64,000 bases of DNA from Euglena gracilis. Its lineage: Eukaryota; Euglenida; Euglenophyceae; Euglenales. Below are positions 47,659-59,558 of the stretch, in pieces (position 1 is the stretch's first letter; every line of letters starts with the position of its first letter). The position numbers and the translations under genes are program-made. The notes under the pieces were generated by a model that did not search any database, was not told the DNA's origin, and saw only the letters and a list, made by a program, of their open reading frames with translations. The stretch covers positions 50,993,384 to 51,057,383 of the forward strand of contig CP154955.1 of NCBI GenBank assembly GCA_039621445.1, read 5' to 3'.

Positions 47659-49026
47659 GTGCCCCCCTGTGTGCCGGGATTTCCCAGGGAAGTTTGTTGG
47701 CGCTTCGGGGCAGCAATTTGGGCGAGAGTGCTTTGTTTGGCGAACAATTTTCCTCTTCCAACCTGACTTCAGAATGCCAGGAGGATTATCTCCCAACGGT
47801 GCAAAATTGCTGAGTTATTTTGTGATGTTTGGGGAAGCGGAGCATTGGTCTCCGCAGTTGTTCTACAGTTTCCCTCAATTCCGCAATTTTTCGATTTCCC
47901 CCCCTCAGTGGTTTCCATAAGAACACGTGGTTTTTTGGATTAACTCACTGCTTATCTCCTCATCTTTTGGAGTAATGTGCTCTTCCACTTTCTGCACAGC
48001 ATGCAGTTACAGGGCTTGGTTTCCTCCAACCTGCATAAAAGAGTCAAAATGATCATTTGCGCGATGTTGCACTTGTGTGGCCACCACATGCTCCTTCGTG
48101 GATCTGAATCGGGGGGGGGGGACGGTTGCTTTTCTCATTTTTTCCCATCCTTGCACATTTTTTTTGAATTTTCCAAAAATACCGGGTGTTTGCAGATTTT
48201 TGCATTTTTGTGCATTTTTTCCAGTTTCATTCAGCATGTTTTTTTTGCTTTGGCGCTTTTTTTTTGATTTTTTTGAAATTTTTGAAATGATATTTACTCT
48301 TTATTCTTGTGAATTCAGTGCCATTTTTTGCATGCTTTTGGGTAATTTTTGCATTTTCGTGAATTTTTTTGCGCTTTTGTCCTCAGATTTTGCACATTTT
48401 TGCACATTTTTCCCAAAATGCGTATCATGTGGCAATTTTTTTGTGTATCTTCCCTTTTTTGCGGATTTTGCGCATTTTCCAGCCTGGTCCAGTCCAGTCC
48501 AGCCCGGCGCGGGGCCCCACCGGGGGGGGGGGGGGGCAAATCAGGCCGTGTGAGGGCATTTCCCAAAAAATGTGGGTTCGGTGGCCTCTGGCATGATATC
48601 CCCCAGGCCCCTCGGGGTCCTCCGAGTTAATAAGAAGCCTGTCCAATGGTGGAGCGAGGGTGGAGGGGGACCCCCTGGAGGTCTCAAAGAGAAGCCTGGC
48701 GCACCCGCACTTCAATTTGGGGGAAAGGGGATTTACCGATGCCCAAGCCGGCTGACGGTCAGCCTGACCCGAGCCCATCGCTGAAGCGGTGTTTGGGCCG
48801 ATTTCGCGACATGAAGTCTTCGCGCAACCACGGTTTCAGACCAATAACAGTGCTTTGGGCCCAGGCTTTAGGGGGGCCATCGGTTGCTCCCCCTAACTCT
48901 TGGCCCAAACACAGTTCGTGACACACACCCACCCGCCGTGTCCGGGGGGGAGGGGGGGGCACCTCTGCTACCATAAGAACCTCTGCTACCATAAGACCGC
49001 GCTGGCCCCGGGCCCTGTCGCCGCAG

Positions 49027-49175
49027 GCCACCGCGGACGGGCTGCGTGTTCTTAAACACGAGCTGCGGCAGCGCGACGCGGTGCGGCAGGAGCAGCACGC
49101 CCGGGCGGAGGCGCTGGCGGCGGACGTGGCCCGCCTGGAGGGCAGCTGCGCGGAGCTGGCGCGCCGGCTGCGGAG
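49027..49175 (+). CDS. Unrecognised host gene A, coiled-coil exon
   Basis: Follows GTCGCCGCAG and precedes a GT donor (49,176). Encodes a long amphipathic helix (D-G-L-R-V-L-K-H-E-L-R-Q-R-D and E-A-L-A-A-D-V-A-R-L-E-G), a classic coiled coil, with strong GC3 bias unlike the flanking introns. It starts in phase 0 and ends two bases into a codon, compatible with the single base before T-G-C at 49,510. Confidence 0.65.
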
Positions 49176-49509
49176 GTCCGTGCCGGGGCCCGCACGGCGC
49201 CAGCGCGGCACGGGACTCCCCGAATCCCGATGGGTGGTGGGTGGGGCTCCCAACCGAATGGGGAGGGGGTCTGACCACGAGGCGCTTCTGCTCAAGATTC
49301 AGAGTTTCAGAGTGGGTGGCTCATATTGAAACGTGATCTCGTGTGGGGTTGTGAATTGTTGCAGAGCCCCACAGTTTTCCCCGATGGAAACTGAGCCCCC
49401 AACGAATAAATCCGCAGAACCATATTTTTGCATGGGCCTCTGGGCCCAGGCCTGGGCCTGGGCCATGATCTGTGTTCTTCGGCCGCATTTTTTTCCCGCC
49501 GGCTTTCAG

Positions 49510-49553
49510 CTGCGAGATGCTGCGCCAGGAGATGGAGACCAACGCACTAAAGC
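49510..49553 (+). CDS. Unrecognised host gene A, short exon (3-prime end uncertain)
   Basis: After GGCTTTCAG the sequence reads C-E-M-L-R-Q-E-M-E-T-N-A-L-K, again helical and in phase with the preceding exon. No GT donor is visible before the in-frame TGA at about 49,564, so either the donor is non-canonical or this is a misread. Confidence 0.4.
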
Positions 49554-49639
49554 ACCGCCCAGGCTGAATTTTAAGGCGTTTCCGACCTCGCCCGGGGTGG
49601 GGGACCTTCTTGGCAGTCACCCAACATCTCTTTAAGGTT

Positions 49640-49910
49640 TTGCAAACCCCTCTGGGGTGGGGTTTGCCCCAGCCAGCCCCAATTTTGGTCCAGCCCAGCT
49701 GCAGCAGCACTCTCCCGGGGGGGGAGGGGGTGCTAGCCCTGCTAGCCAGCCCCTTTTTTGCAGGGTCCAGCCGAGAAAATTTCGACGAAAAGCTCCTAAT
49801 TTTTTTGGAAAAAGTGGGCAATTGTCCGATCTCGGCCCAGCCTGGCCCATCTCAGGTCCAGCTGGGGTCCATCCCTCCCCCATGGGGGGCTCGCTAGCCA
49901 ATCCAAACTC
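49640..49910. repeat. Sequence related to MITE family B
   Basis: GCTAGCCAGCCCC, a GGGTCCAGCCGAGAAAA stretch and CTCGCTAGCCAATCCAAACTCC resemble the ends of family B copies at 6,155 and 58,443. Weak similarity; boundaries uncertain. Confidence 0.4.
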
Positions 49911-50879
49911 CAGCGGCCCACGTTTCCAGCACTAGCCCAGCAACCCCCCCCCGCGGGGTCCTTAAAAGGATGTCTGGCAGGCACCCCAACCACCGAGATC
50001 TGACCCCTGGGCGGGGAGGATCGGAATTGTCTGAGCCATTGTCTGGGCGACCGAAGCACTGCGGTGATGGATGGGGAGATAGGGGGGAAGACCTTCGGTT
50101 TTGAGAGGGGTGGGGGGTTCGGACCACCCCCCCCCCTCCTCGGAAGGTTACAAAAAAAATAGCGAAGAATTTTCTTCCGGGGCTTCCTGCTGGGAAATGA
50201 GCAAAAAAATAAAAACATAAAACACCTTTTCTACCTCACTTTTGAGCATTTGCCCATTTTTTGATGTTTCGGTTTTCTCCGCATAAGAAGTGTTCAAAAA
50301 AATTCAAAAAATGAGCAGTTTTTGGAGTTATGTTCAAAGAAAAACCAGGGATTTTCGAACAATTTTGGCCCGATTTCCAGCCCTTAGCCCGTCCATAAAA
50401 CCGAAAATTTTCCTGGCCCCGTGCACTTTCGAGGTGGGGCGACCCCAGGGCGGTCCGTAAGGGACGGGATTCTTCTTTTTTTTTAGTTAAGGACCGCCCC
50501 CTTAAGGACCGCCCCCCTGGTCAAAAAAATTAAAAGTCGCTGAACGCGTTTTTTTTTTTGATGATTTGGGTGGATGGGCGATGGACCAAGGGTGGCAAGG
50601 GTGCCAGGAGGCATTTTTCCCCCCATGTCTACCTGCTCTCGCCGAAAATGCCCAATTTCCTTCCCCGTTTTCCTGTCCAATTTGCATTGCATGTGCTGGG
50701 ACGGCGGAATTTTTTTTTAAATTTCCTTAAGGGCCACCCTGGGCGACCACCCCCCCCCCCCGAACTTGACCGGGGCCGACCCACCCCCTCCGTGTCGAGA
50801 GGGGGGGTCCGACCCACCCCCCACCTCGAGGCTGGAACCCCCGACGCCTCCTCCCCCGGAGGGGGTTGGTCAAATTCAG

Positions 50880-50927
50880 CCTGGGGCCACCGGGAAATCG
50901 AGCAGCTCACCGCCGCCATCTCCGCAG
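50880..50927 (+). CDS. Unrecognised host gene A, exon
   Basis: Acceptor AAATTCAG, donor GTACGT at 50,928. Encodes W-G-H-R-E-I-E-Q-L-T-A-A-I-S-A and one base of the next codon, which joins in frame to the exon at 51,085. Confidence 0.55.
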
Positions 50928-51084
50928 GTACGTGCTCTTTTGCTGGACCGGAAATGGGCCGTCCCATCGGCTCTTTCACACGCAACGGAGACCTCAGGAC
51001 CTCCTCATGCCCAATTTGGTGATTTGCGGCGCGCATTGACCCCCCCCCCCCGACGGGCACACACACTGGACGCGCACTGCACAG

Positions 51085-51173
51085 GGGTGAGCAACCTCAT
51101 CCGGTTCAAGGAGGTCATCGAGCCGACCATCGCCGGCGTGTTCCTCGATTACGAAGCCCGGCTGCGGGACTGA
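51085..51173 (+). CDS. Unrecognised host gene A, last exon
   Basis: Acceptor CTGCACAG. Two bases complete the Gly codon, then V-S-N-L-I-R-F-K-E-V-I-E-P-T-I-A-G-V-F, D-Y-E-A-R-L-R-D and TGA at 51,171-51,173. GC-rich third positions match the other exons. No family recognised. Confidence 0.6.
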
Positions 51174-53289
51174 CCGCCGTCGTCGTTGATGCATTCCCTG
51201 CCACCCCGACCTGTGCCGTCCCTTTGGCGATTGGCGAGCGAAACGTCCAGCCCAGGTATCCATGATGCATGGTGTGTGCCATAACGCATTCCGAGATTTT
51301 TGTGGAAAAGAGGGCTACAGAAATCGCAGCAATGCAGGCAAAATCCCGATAACCATTGGGAACATCACCGGGTCATTTGAGTCCTCTGGCCATTTGAAGA
51401 AGTGTCTTCGCAAACAAGGGGAGCCTCGATGTGGCTTGGAGACGTTTGCTGATGGACGGCATATTTCTGAAGAAAGGCAAATTACTGATTTCCCGTTGTG
51501 GGGAATTCAGTGCATGCCATGAGAGCGTTCGGTTGCTTCGAAAGCAACGCGGTATATTTTTATCAATTTGGATTGGGAGCAGAGGACACGTTTCACTTTC
51601 CTTCCTCCCTTGTTTTTCAATTCCGAACGTTTTTTCGTTTGTAGATGTACATAATCCCTTCCTGTGTCGCCACCATTTATGTGGCGCATTTTCCCGTGTT
51701 ATATCCCCTTACCTTGTGAATTCAACACTGCACACGTGGTTGTTGGTCCCATCCTTGCAACCTGCAATATGATTTTATGTCTCACGTGTCAACCAAAGGT
51801 ATGAGATGGACTGGTATTTGATAAATGATGGGAGACACACTGACTCCCACACAAGTGTGCATGCGCGCACGGACGGACACACACAGTGAGGGGGGCTTGC
51901 TGTGCGCACAACTTAATTAAACTGGGTTGTTTGTTTCTTTGTGACCCCCGTAATAACCCCCAAGTTAATTTTGCATTGTCTTGAAGCTGTTTGCTCGGCT
52001 AACCTTTGAAGGAAGGAAGCCCGAAGGAGATCTATTTAGTTTAATTCTTCTCCTCTTCAGAACAGAACAATGAAAAAACTGAAGCATTATCTTTTTTGAA
52101 ATCAGGAGGCAGTAGGCGCAAAAAAACTGGAATGCCACAATGTTTTGTTGTGAAATGAAACAGAGTATCAAGGTTATAAAATTGTCAGCAAAAAAAGCAT
52201 TTGACATCAATTTGAACTTAGGGGGAAGGCCGAAAATGTCCGAAAATTTGTCCATATAATCCCCTCTTCACAAGGGGGAAAAATGAAAAATTGTGTCTTT
52301 TCTGGGAAGGGATTGAGGGACAGAGGGCATCTTTACAGGGAAGAGGAGGCAAGCACAAGAAATAATACAAATTGCCACATTCTTTGTTGTCCGATGAATA
52401 TTCAAAATGCCTTAATTATCAGTAAGAACTCATCTGACAGCGAAATGCTTTCACGAAATGCGGTTCATTGACCAGGCTGAATTTGAAGGTGCCCCCCCCC
52501 CCCTCGAGGGTGCCTGCCTGGATGGATGGCAGTCCACACACCTGGATCCGACCCCTGCGGGCACCCGGAGAGGTCGGTGGGGGGAGGGGAATTTTTGCCC
52601 TAGAGAAAATTTGCATGGACAAATTTCGCGGAAGCAAATCCCACGAAATATTTCCAGATATTTTTAAGGAATCCCCGAAATTTGTCGCCTGCAAAATGTG
52701 TTGCCATAAAATTTATCTGGCTCGAAAAATTTTCCCCCGGTGGGGGGGGCAAAGGAGCCTGGGCATTTGGCCCACGGGCTTCCAGCGCTGAAGTCGCAAG
52801 AACAGAGAATCCTGAAAGGAACACGGTGGGCATTTCTTGACCCGCGGCCCGTCCTGTCCCGACTGCCCCCCAGCCTGGGGGGGGGGGTGTAATACCTGTC
52901 TGCCCAGGCACTCCAGGGCACTCCGAGGCCCCCAATTTCAGCCTGATATCTGTCCATCAATAGGTTTAGGTACTGCCCATATAAATTGGGCAGATGGTGA
53001 ATGCTGCCCATATAGATTGGGAAGATGGGGGGGGGGCAATGAGTCCATTATTTTTCCAAGGGACAGGGTCTTTTGATTGGGTTTTTTTTGAACGGGTCGT
53101 TTTGGGGCCAAGCATACAGCAGCTTAAGTTTCATGGTGGCTTGCTGACCAAGGCATAGCTTTAGAAATTTTGACATCCAGCCGCCTTTTCCATCCCCGGA
53201 CCCCCTCCCCCCCATCAACGTGTTTTATTTATGGCAGCAAGATTTTATTTGCCCCCCCCCCCCCCCCCCCCGTGGGGGTTTTCGTGGTT
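51174..53289. other. Intergenic segment, no recognised gene
   Basis: AT-richer sequence with some short ORFs and no domain. Near 52,490-52,750 there is a C/G-tract segment similar in style to the MITEs. Confidence 0.5.
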
Positions 53290-53292
53290 ATT

Positions 53293-53402
53293 GATGGGAT
53301 AGGGTTAGGGTTAGGATTAAGGCCTGCCCAGCTCATAGATTTGTGTTAGGTGTACAAGTTAGGCCTAGAGTTAGGCTGAACTCCTAATCCTAACCCTATT
53401 GC
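53293..53402. repeat. Inverted telomere-like repeats
   Basis: ATAGGGTTAGGGTTAGGATT (53,293-53,314) faces CCTAATCCTAACCCTAT (about 53,384-53,400) across about 70 bp that includes GTTAGGCCTAGAGTTAGG. Two full TTAGGG units on the left arm and degenerate ones elsewhere. Too short to be a telomere; an interstitial remnant or chance. Confidence 0.7.
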
Positions 53403-53734
53403 ATCGATCACACAAAAAAATTTGATCCAAATTTTTTATTTGACCCCCCGCAGTAAAATATTGCTGCTTTATTTATTTCCAGCCACCCAAAGGGCGGCTG
53501 GATTGTAACGGATTCTTCGGGGGTGAAAAGTGAGCCAAAAATAATGGGCAAAGTGGGCGGAAAAAGGCTTGCAAATTTGGAGTCAAAAAAAATCAACTTT
53601 TTCCCCCATAATTGAGGTTTTTTTTTTGGACATTTCTGCAGTTTCAATTTTTTGGTACCCGGCTCGACCCCGGGTCGACCCAGCTGCATCCTGGGACCCC
53701 TAGGGGGGCTAGGGGGGGAGGGGGGCAGCTGGCA

Positions 53735-53795
53735 GCCTTTTCCAGCCAGACCAAATCGTCCAGCCCCTGAGCCGGACCCCCCAGGAGATGGGCCA
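53735..53795. repeat. Short direct repeat shared with 54,605-54,665
   Basis: CAGCCTTTTCCAGCCAGACC...CCAGCCCCTGAGCCGGA here and CAGCTTTTTTCCAGCCACCC...CCAGCCTCTGAGCTGGA at 54,605. Same orientation, in or near introns of gene B. Confidence 0.6.
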
Positions 53796-53870
53796 AACAA
53801 ACCCTGTTGCCAACCCCTGCAGCCCAAGCCTTTGGGGGCTGCAGGGGCCTCTCCACGGCTTCCCCCCCAG

Positions 53871-53948
53871 AGGCTGAACGGCTTTCCCCTTCCCAAGCGG
53901 AAAGGGGCAATCACCGCGGAACATCTGCAGATGTTCAGCGCGGCGCAG
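53871..53948 (+). CDS. Unrecognised host gene B, exon
   Basis: Follows a C-rich CCCAG acceptor and ends at a GT donor (53,949). Phase 0 at both ends. Encodes F-P-L-P-K-R-K-G-A-I-T-A-E-H-L-Q-M-F-S-A-A-Q. P-K-R-K is a possible nuclear-localisation signal. Confidence 0.5.
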
Positions 53949-54720
53949 GTGGGGGCAAAGAGCGCCCAAGGCCAAACTATGTTAGGGCCGGCGGAATTTT
54001 CAGGGTTTGGGTGGGGCTGTCGATGGTTGCGAGTCGGTGATTTAATGGGAAGCCCCGACGCCTGGTGTGGGGTTCGACTGGCCTGGCGGGGAGAACAACG
54101 CCTCCACCTCCACACAGCACCAACACCACCCACCCTTCCCTGCTCTTTGCCCCTTGCGATCTAAAGTCAAAAAATTCGTTTGGCACTGGAATCCTGCTTG
54201 TAAATGCCAAAACGGGCACGAGTCCCCCCCCTTGCACCTCCCTAGGGGCTCGACCAGGCGGCGTGGGTGACGTTGGGGACACCTCCCACGTGGCACCAGC
54301 ATGGGAGCAGGAATGCTGCCCCCCCCCCAGGGAGGTCAGACCCGTGTCAATTTCGCTGGCTGAATGTGAACGGTGTCGTTTGAGGTGGAGGTGGTGATTT
54401 GGGCAAGCAAACCTCAAGGGCAGTGCAAGGCTCTTTGCATCGAGGTTTTAAGTCCTGCTCCTGCAAAGTGGACTGATGTGGTTGGTCCCTGCCCCCCCCC
54501 CCTGCCGAATTATTTGGGCCGTATTTAAACCCGCTGGTTCGCTTTTTGGCGCCTGCTGCCACCTCCAGTCGGGACCCAGTTCCAGCCAGGGGGCTTTTTG
54601 GCGCCAGCCAGCTTTTTTCCAGCCACCCCAAATCCTCCAGCCTCTGAGCTGGATGCCCCGGGAGTCGCAAAGCGACGCCGTGACCCAGACACATCGGAAA
54701 TCATGTTTTGCTCAGTGCAG

Positions 54721-54813
54721 CCCAAAATGAACCGGAAGTCGGCGCTCAAGCGACCACGCTCCGAGTTCTCCGGCGCCGCGCAGCCAAGCCGGCGACACGT
54801 GGACATCGTGGAG
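54721..54813 (+). CDS. Unrecognised host gene B, exon
   Basis: Acceptor CAGTGCAG, donor GTGTGC at 54,814. 31 codons, phase 0-0. Encodes M-N-R-K-S-A-L-K-R-P-R-S-E-F-S-G and R-R-H-V-D-I-V-E, basic and possibly nuclear. Could alternatively be the first coding exon (ATG at 54,727). Confidence 0.6.
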
Positions 54814-55003
54814 GTGTGCGCCCATTGCCTGCCCCCTGTGCCGCGGCGCCGCGGTCGCTGTGGCCGACGCACCTTTTCAGTCAGATCGACCAACCTGCAG
54901 GTTCGAGGGAGCAGTTCAGAGTGAAATTAGGATCTGCCATTTGATGATTTTTTTTGGAGCTGCCGCCGGGGCCCCCGCCCGCTTGCGCCGACCTTCGCCG
55001 CAG

Positions 55004-55090
55004 GACCCTCCCCTGGACGCCCCCTCCGTCGCTGCCCCCGCTGGGCGAGCCTCTGCCCCGAGTTCCCCCCACCAGCCACACTTCGGGAGG
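55004..55090 (+). CDS. Unrecognised host gene B, exon
   Basis: Acceptor TCGCCGCAG, donor GT at 55,091. 29 codons, phase 0-0, Pro/Ala/Ser-rich (D-P-P-L-D-A-P-S-V-A-A-P-A-G-R). Low complexity, so support comes mainly from phase and splice sites. Confidence 0.45.
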
Positions 55091-55449
55091 GTCCAATCCT
55101 CGGGGGCATCCCGGCCCAGGCAGTGGCTGCCGCCACCGTGTTCCACGGCTGGCGTGGCGCACGCCGGCCAGCAGGGGTGGGGGAAATGGAGTGCGTGGTC
55201 CGGCCGCCGAAACACACACAGAGTTCGCTAATGTTCCTGCGTGGAATGTTGATCACGTTGTTCCGAAGGAATTGTTCCTCGCATGCTGCTGTGGTGGGTG
55301 GGTGGGTCGGTGGGGGGGGGGGGTCGACCCCCCCTTCCAGGCCCTCCCGTACAGCCCTGTGGGAGCACCCACAGCCCAAGGCACCTCCGGGCTTGCAACA
55401 TCGAAGCCTGGGGACGTGCCATATGGCCATACAAACCCGGACTCCCCAG

Positions 55450-55530
55450 GAAGCTGCGCGCAGTGTTTCCAAATCCCCCGCCAAGAAAGCTGCCCCCCCC
55501 CACCCCCCCCACCCAGACCCGCACCCCGAG
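55450..55530 (+). CDS. Unrecognised host gene B, exon (3-prime end uncertain)
   Basis: Acceptor CTCCCCAG then E-A-A-R-S-V-S-K-S-P-A-K-K-A-A-P, a basic S-P-x-K-like tail, followed by a Pro/His-rich stretch over C tracts. The donor is not clear. Confidence 0.35.
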
Positions 55531-56920
55531 CCGTTGCCTGTCGCCGGCCTCGGCCTCCAGCAGCCAGGGCCGCGGCAGCGCCGTCCCAGTCCTCAACGTG
55601 GACGCGCTGCGCGGCCGTGGTCCCCCGGGCCCTTCACAAATGTCCATAAATGGCACTTGTCCCGCCGTTCAGGAGGGAAAGGGTCGGGTTCGAGTTCGCA
55701 TTCAGCATTCAGTGTTCGCTGGTCGGGAAGCCAATCACTCGGCACGCAGTCTCTCCTTTGCTGTGTTTCAAGGGGTCAGCGTTCGAGCGCCACACCCTCC
55801 ACATTGGATGGTGTCCCCCTCGCGTTCACCCCCTCGCTGATGGATGCGCAGGGTTGCTACAAGCAGCGATTTTTTAAAAAAAAAATTGGTGACCCATTAC
55901 AAAACGCACCACCCCTTTTGATGTAGTCCGAAACAAAGTCAACAAAAATAACACCGGCTGAAATCAACAAAAAATAGCACGGTCCAAATAGAAGCGTACC
56001 ACGCCGGAGTTGGCCATCCGCTATAAGCGCATTTGTGTTTCTATTGGGGGGGGGCTTAACCAGGCATTATTTTTTTAAAGAAAACATATTTTTAAAAAAA
56101 GAAAATTTAAAGACATTTTTAAGGCTTTTTAAGGCACATTAAGGCGTTTCAAGGCGGTGTTCTCCAGGGCGGTCCAAGGACACTCCTGGCATCGAACCAA
56201 CATTTTTGATTTTTGGCTCGTGTGGTCCAAATATATATATATAGAAACCCACATTTTTGAGAAACCACATATCAATATTTGAGTATTTGGATAGAGATGC
56301 AATATTCCATATATCCGAAAACCAGATTTTCTTTCCCGGAGTAGCCGGTTGTTACCGAGATTTGTGTTTCATTTTGCTGTTGGCATTTGGCTCTGGTTGG
56401 GCAAATTTTTGAAGGGCCAGTCCAAGGGCATTTTTTAAGGCTTTTTAAGGCATTTTAAGGCATTTTGGCCAAAATGTTTAAGGCTCATTTCAAGGCATTT
56501 TCGGTTTTTTTAAGGCCCCAAAATTCATGACGCTTGGGTTTCTCCACATGAGCCATTTGCATGCATTATGCACTACGTGGACCCCGGTGTGCCACGCCCC
56601 CAACCCCAGCCCCCCTCCCCGCCACCGCCGTCCACCTGCCATTCCCAGCTCGGCTCTGCCCAGCCTCCATCGTCCGGCTCCCAGCCAGAACGTTCCAACC
56701 CCCAAATATTTTTTGGAGCCCAAATCATGTGAGGTGAGCAACAGAAAGTTTTTGATGAGTGCCTGAAATATTTGGTCGGGCGTTCTGTCGTAACAGTCCC
56801 GTAGCATTGAACAGGGGGGAAAGCTGACTCGCTGACTGTCAGAGGTGAGTGGATCGTGGACCAAGTATAGGACCAAGGACCAAGGATAGTCCCCAATACA
56901 TCTTCCTGTCAGGCATCTGC

Positions 56921-57290
56921 TTAAGGGTTCGCCCCCCCCCCCCGGGGACTCTATTGCAGCCAGTCCAAATTCGGCTGGTGGAAGTCCTCGTGGACCCACC
57001 TCGTGGTGGTTTTGCCTGTTAGTAGGCCAGCTAGCTGGCTAGCTGGCATTTTTTCCCAGTCACTGGCGCGAAGTGCCAAAAAGTTGGACCCCAAGATTTG
57101 CCAAAAATTCCCAGTTTTGGACATGTTTGTGCTTTTTTGGAACAAAATCAGGCAAAAACACATTTAAAGCCTCTTTCCACCTTTGGCACGCAGTGTCAGG
57201 GAATTTTTTTTCCAGTCGGGGGACTCCCCCCGGGTGGAGGAGGGGGGTCTATTTTTTCCAGTGTCTAACAAAATGGCCAGTTATTTCGCC
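56921..57290 (+). mobile_element. MITE-like family B, copy 2
   Basis: Starts GGGTTCGCCCCC, contains CAGCCAGTCCAAATTCGGCT, GGCGCGAAGTGCC hairpin, a TTTTTTGGAACAAAATCAGGC segment and CCAGTGTCTAACAAAATGGCC. Matches 58,443-58,850 in the same orientation and 6,155-6,475 in reverse. Confidence 0.7.
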
Positions 57291-57701
57291 CTCCTCTATC
57301 AGACGACTCCCAGGCAGCAGGCAACAGCGGCCGGCCCACGGATTTATTCAACACCTGTGTGACCCCACCCCTGGGGGGGGGGTTCGAGAAAGTGGGTGGG
57401 TGGGTGGGTTTGGTCCCAGGGAAAGTCCCCTCCCAGTGAATCTGTAACTCTAATTATAATTATAACTCTGACTGAGTGAATCCATAGGCTAAAGTGCCCC
57501 CCCCCTCCAGTGAATATAATTGTGACTCGGTGAATCCACAGGCCGGCCATCGTGACTCTGAGATGGTGGACCCCGCACGCGCATGTCTACCGCGTGCGGA
57601 GCATGCGGTGGACGTGCTCCGCACCGGTAGACGGCGCGGAGCATGTCCACCGTATGCTCCCAGGTGGGGGACGTCCTGCCAACAGCGTTGCCGCCCCGCA
57701 G

Positions 57702-57830
57702 GAGCTGCCGCCGTTTGACGTCAAGGACGACGATGAGCCGAGCGAGCCGCCGGAGGGGCCCGACCACGAGTCACTGGACCTCAGCCCCAGCCAGTTCTGG
57801 GACAAGGCCCCCTCCACCCCATGCTCTGTG
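57702..57830 (+). CDS. Unrecognised host gene B, acidic exon
   Basis: Acceptor CCGCCCCGCAG, donor GT at 57,831. 43 codons, phase 0-0. Encodes E-L-P-P-F-D-V-K-D-D-D-E-P-S-E-P and L-D-L-S-P-S-Q-F-W-D-K-A-P. High GC3 against an AT/GT-rich intron. The most convincing exon of this gene. Confidence 0.65.
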
Positions 57831-57888
57831 GTACATCTTCATTTTGCAACTGTGGAAGGTTTCTTTGTGTGAGTGTGTGAATGTTTGT

Positions 57889-57928
57889 GTGGGTGTGGGT
57901 GGGTGGGTGGGTGGGTGGGTGGGTGGGT
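57889..57928. repeat. GGGT tetranucleotide run
   Basis: About nine GGTG/GGGT units directly upstream of the GT array. It could form a G-quadruplex on the plus strand. Confidence 0.9.
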
Positions 57929-57929
57929 T

Positions 57930-58088
<159 letters not shown>

Positions 58089-58156
58089 GTCCGCGGATGT
58101 GGATTTCGGTGGCTCTTTGCATCTATATGAATGTTGTTGCGTGGTATTTTGTGCAG

Positions 58157-58366
58157 CCCATCGTCCGCGGTGGCCTTCCGACCGGCACCAGCCCCGGCTC
58201 CTGTCCCCCCGCCCCGACCCACAGTCCGGTGTACAGTCCGGCCAACTCGGGGCTGGCCGGGATCCCGACGGCCCCCGCCTCCCCCACCCACTCCCCCCTG
58301 TCCCCCGGCCAGGGGTTCTTTCTGCGGCAGGCGAGGCTTTTCATCGACCACAGCAATGTGGGTTAG
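58157..58366 (+). CDS. Unrecognised host gene B, last exon
   Basis: Acceptor TTTGTGCAG, phase 0, 69 codons and TAG. Pro/Ser/Thr-rich with T-H-S-P-V-Y-S-P, P-A-S-P-T-H-S-P-L-S-P and a C-terminus F-F-L-R-Q-A-R-L-F-I-D-H-S. Repeated S-P sites suggest a proline-directed phosphorylated, disordered protein. No family recognised. Confidence 0.6.
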   Translation, partial: PIVRGGLPTGTSPGSCPPAPTHSPVYSPANSGLAGIPTAPASPTHSPLSPGQGFFLRQARLFIDHSNVG

Positions 58367-58442
58367 CCGAGGGACAGTCAAACCAATGATTATGAAGAGG
58401 TTGCCCCGGGACGGAGAGGCTTGGGTGGGTTGGGGGGAGGCC

Positions 58443-58850
58443 TTAAGGGTTCGCAGGCCGCCCCGCTGGACTGCAGCTAGTCCAAATTTGGCTAGTGGGA
58501 ATTCTAGTGGACCCCCCTGGCTGAGGGGGGGGGGGGGGGCGATAGCTGGACCTAACTGCCAATAGTGGAAACAAATTGTGACCGATGCGAAGCGCCGAAA
58601 GTTTTTTGGGGACCTCCAAAATGGCCAAAAAGGCACATTTTTTGGCTATTTTTGAGATTTTTTTGGAATAAAATCAGCCAAGAAATGCATTAAAAACCTC
58701 ATTTCCACCTCGGCGCTCAGCGCCGGAGGGGAAAAAAGTAAAAAATAATAATTCTAGTCTAGCAGACCCCCGGACCCCCCCCCCCAGGGGTCTAGCTAGT
58801 CCATTTTTTCCAGTGTCCAGCAAAATGGCTAGTCAGTGGACCCCCCCGGG
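58443..58850 (+). mobile_element. MITE-like family B, copy 3
   Basis: Contains CAGCTAGTCCAAATTTGGCT, a GCGAAGCGCCGAAAG segment, TGGAATAAAATCAGCCAAG, GGCGCTCAGCGCC hairpin (58,713-58,727) and CCAGTGTCCAGCAAAATGGC. About 70% similar to copies 1 and 2 by eye. Confidence 0.75.
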
Positions 58851-59426
58851 GTTCTTGAGCAATGGCTTCGTTGGGGGGGGGGGGCTTCAAAAAAGCCTTT
58901 GAACGGGAACTTTTTCAGGAAACGTGTCAGCAACATTTTTACAGACCACCACTGGGTCCCCAAGGGGGGGGCGGTGGTCGAACGTGGGGTAAGGTGTCCT
59001 CCTTCTATGGCAACCCCGAATGCATCCCAGATCGGGCTAAATTTCTGGTCCCAGGGGAAGGGGCATGCATTCCAAGGTACCCGGATTTGACCCCTCAGCG
59101 GTGGGTCAGGATTGGGGTGGGTTCTGGTAAATTGTGGCATTTAGTATATGTGATAAATATATGTAAATATAATATATTATTACATCTTATTGTTACATAA
59201 TATTATTAACAATATTGTAATAATATAATAATATACACAGAGTATTACATTATATTATTAATATATTTTCAGTAAAAAGAAACTTCAAGGGGAAATGGCC
59301 TGGGGTCGCTAACAGAAGCGTGGGGTTCTATATTTGAGGGGTTAGTAGCTTTTTGTTGAAGAAGGCTGCTTTCAAAAGGGGGAAAAGATGATTGGCCCCC
59401 CTACTCTGGTGTGTTCTCTATCAATT
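58851..59426. other. Segment with no recognised gene
   Basis: Includes an AT-rich stretch (59,150-59,275, ATAATATATTATTACA-like). No coding features. Confidence 0.5.
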
Positions 59427-59558
<132 letters not shown>

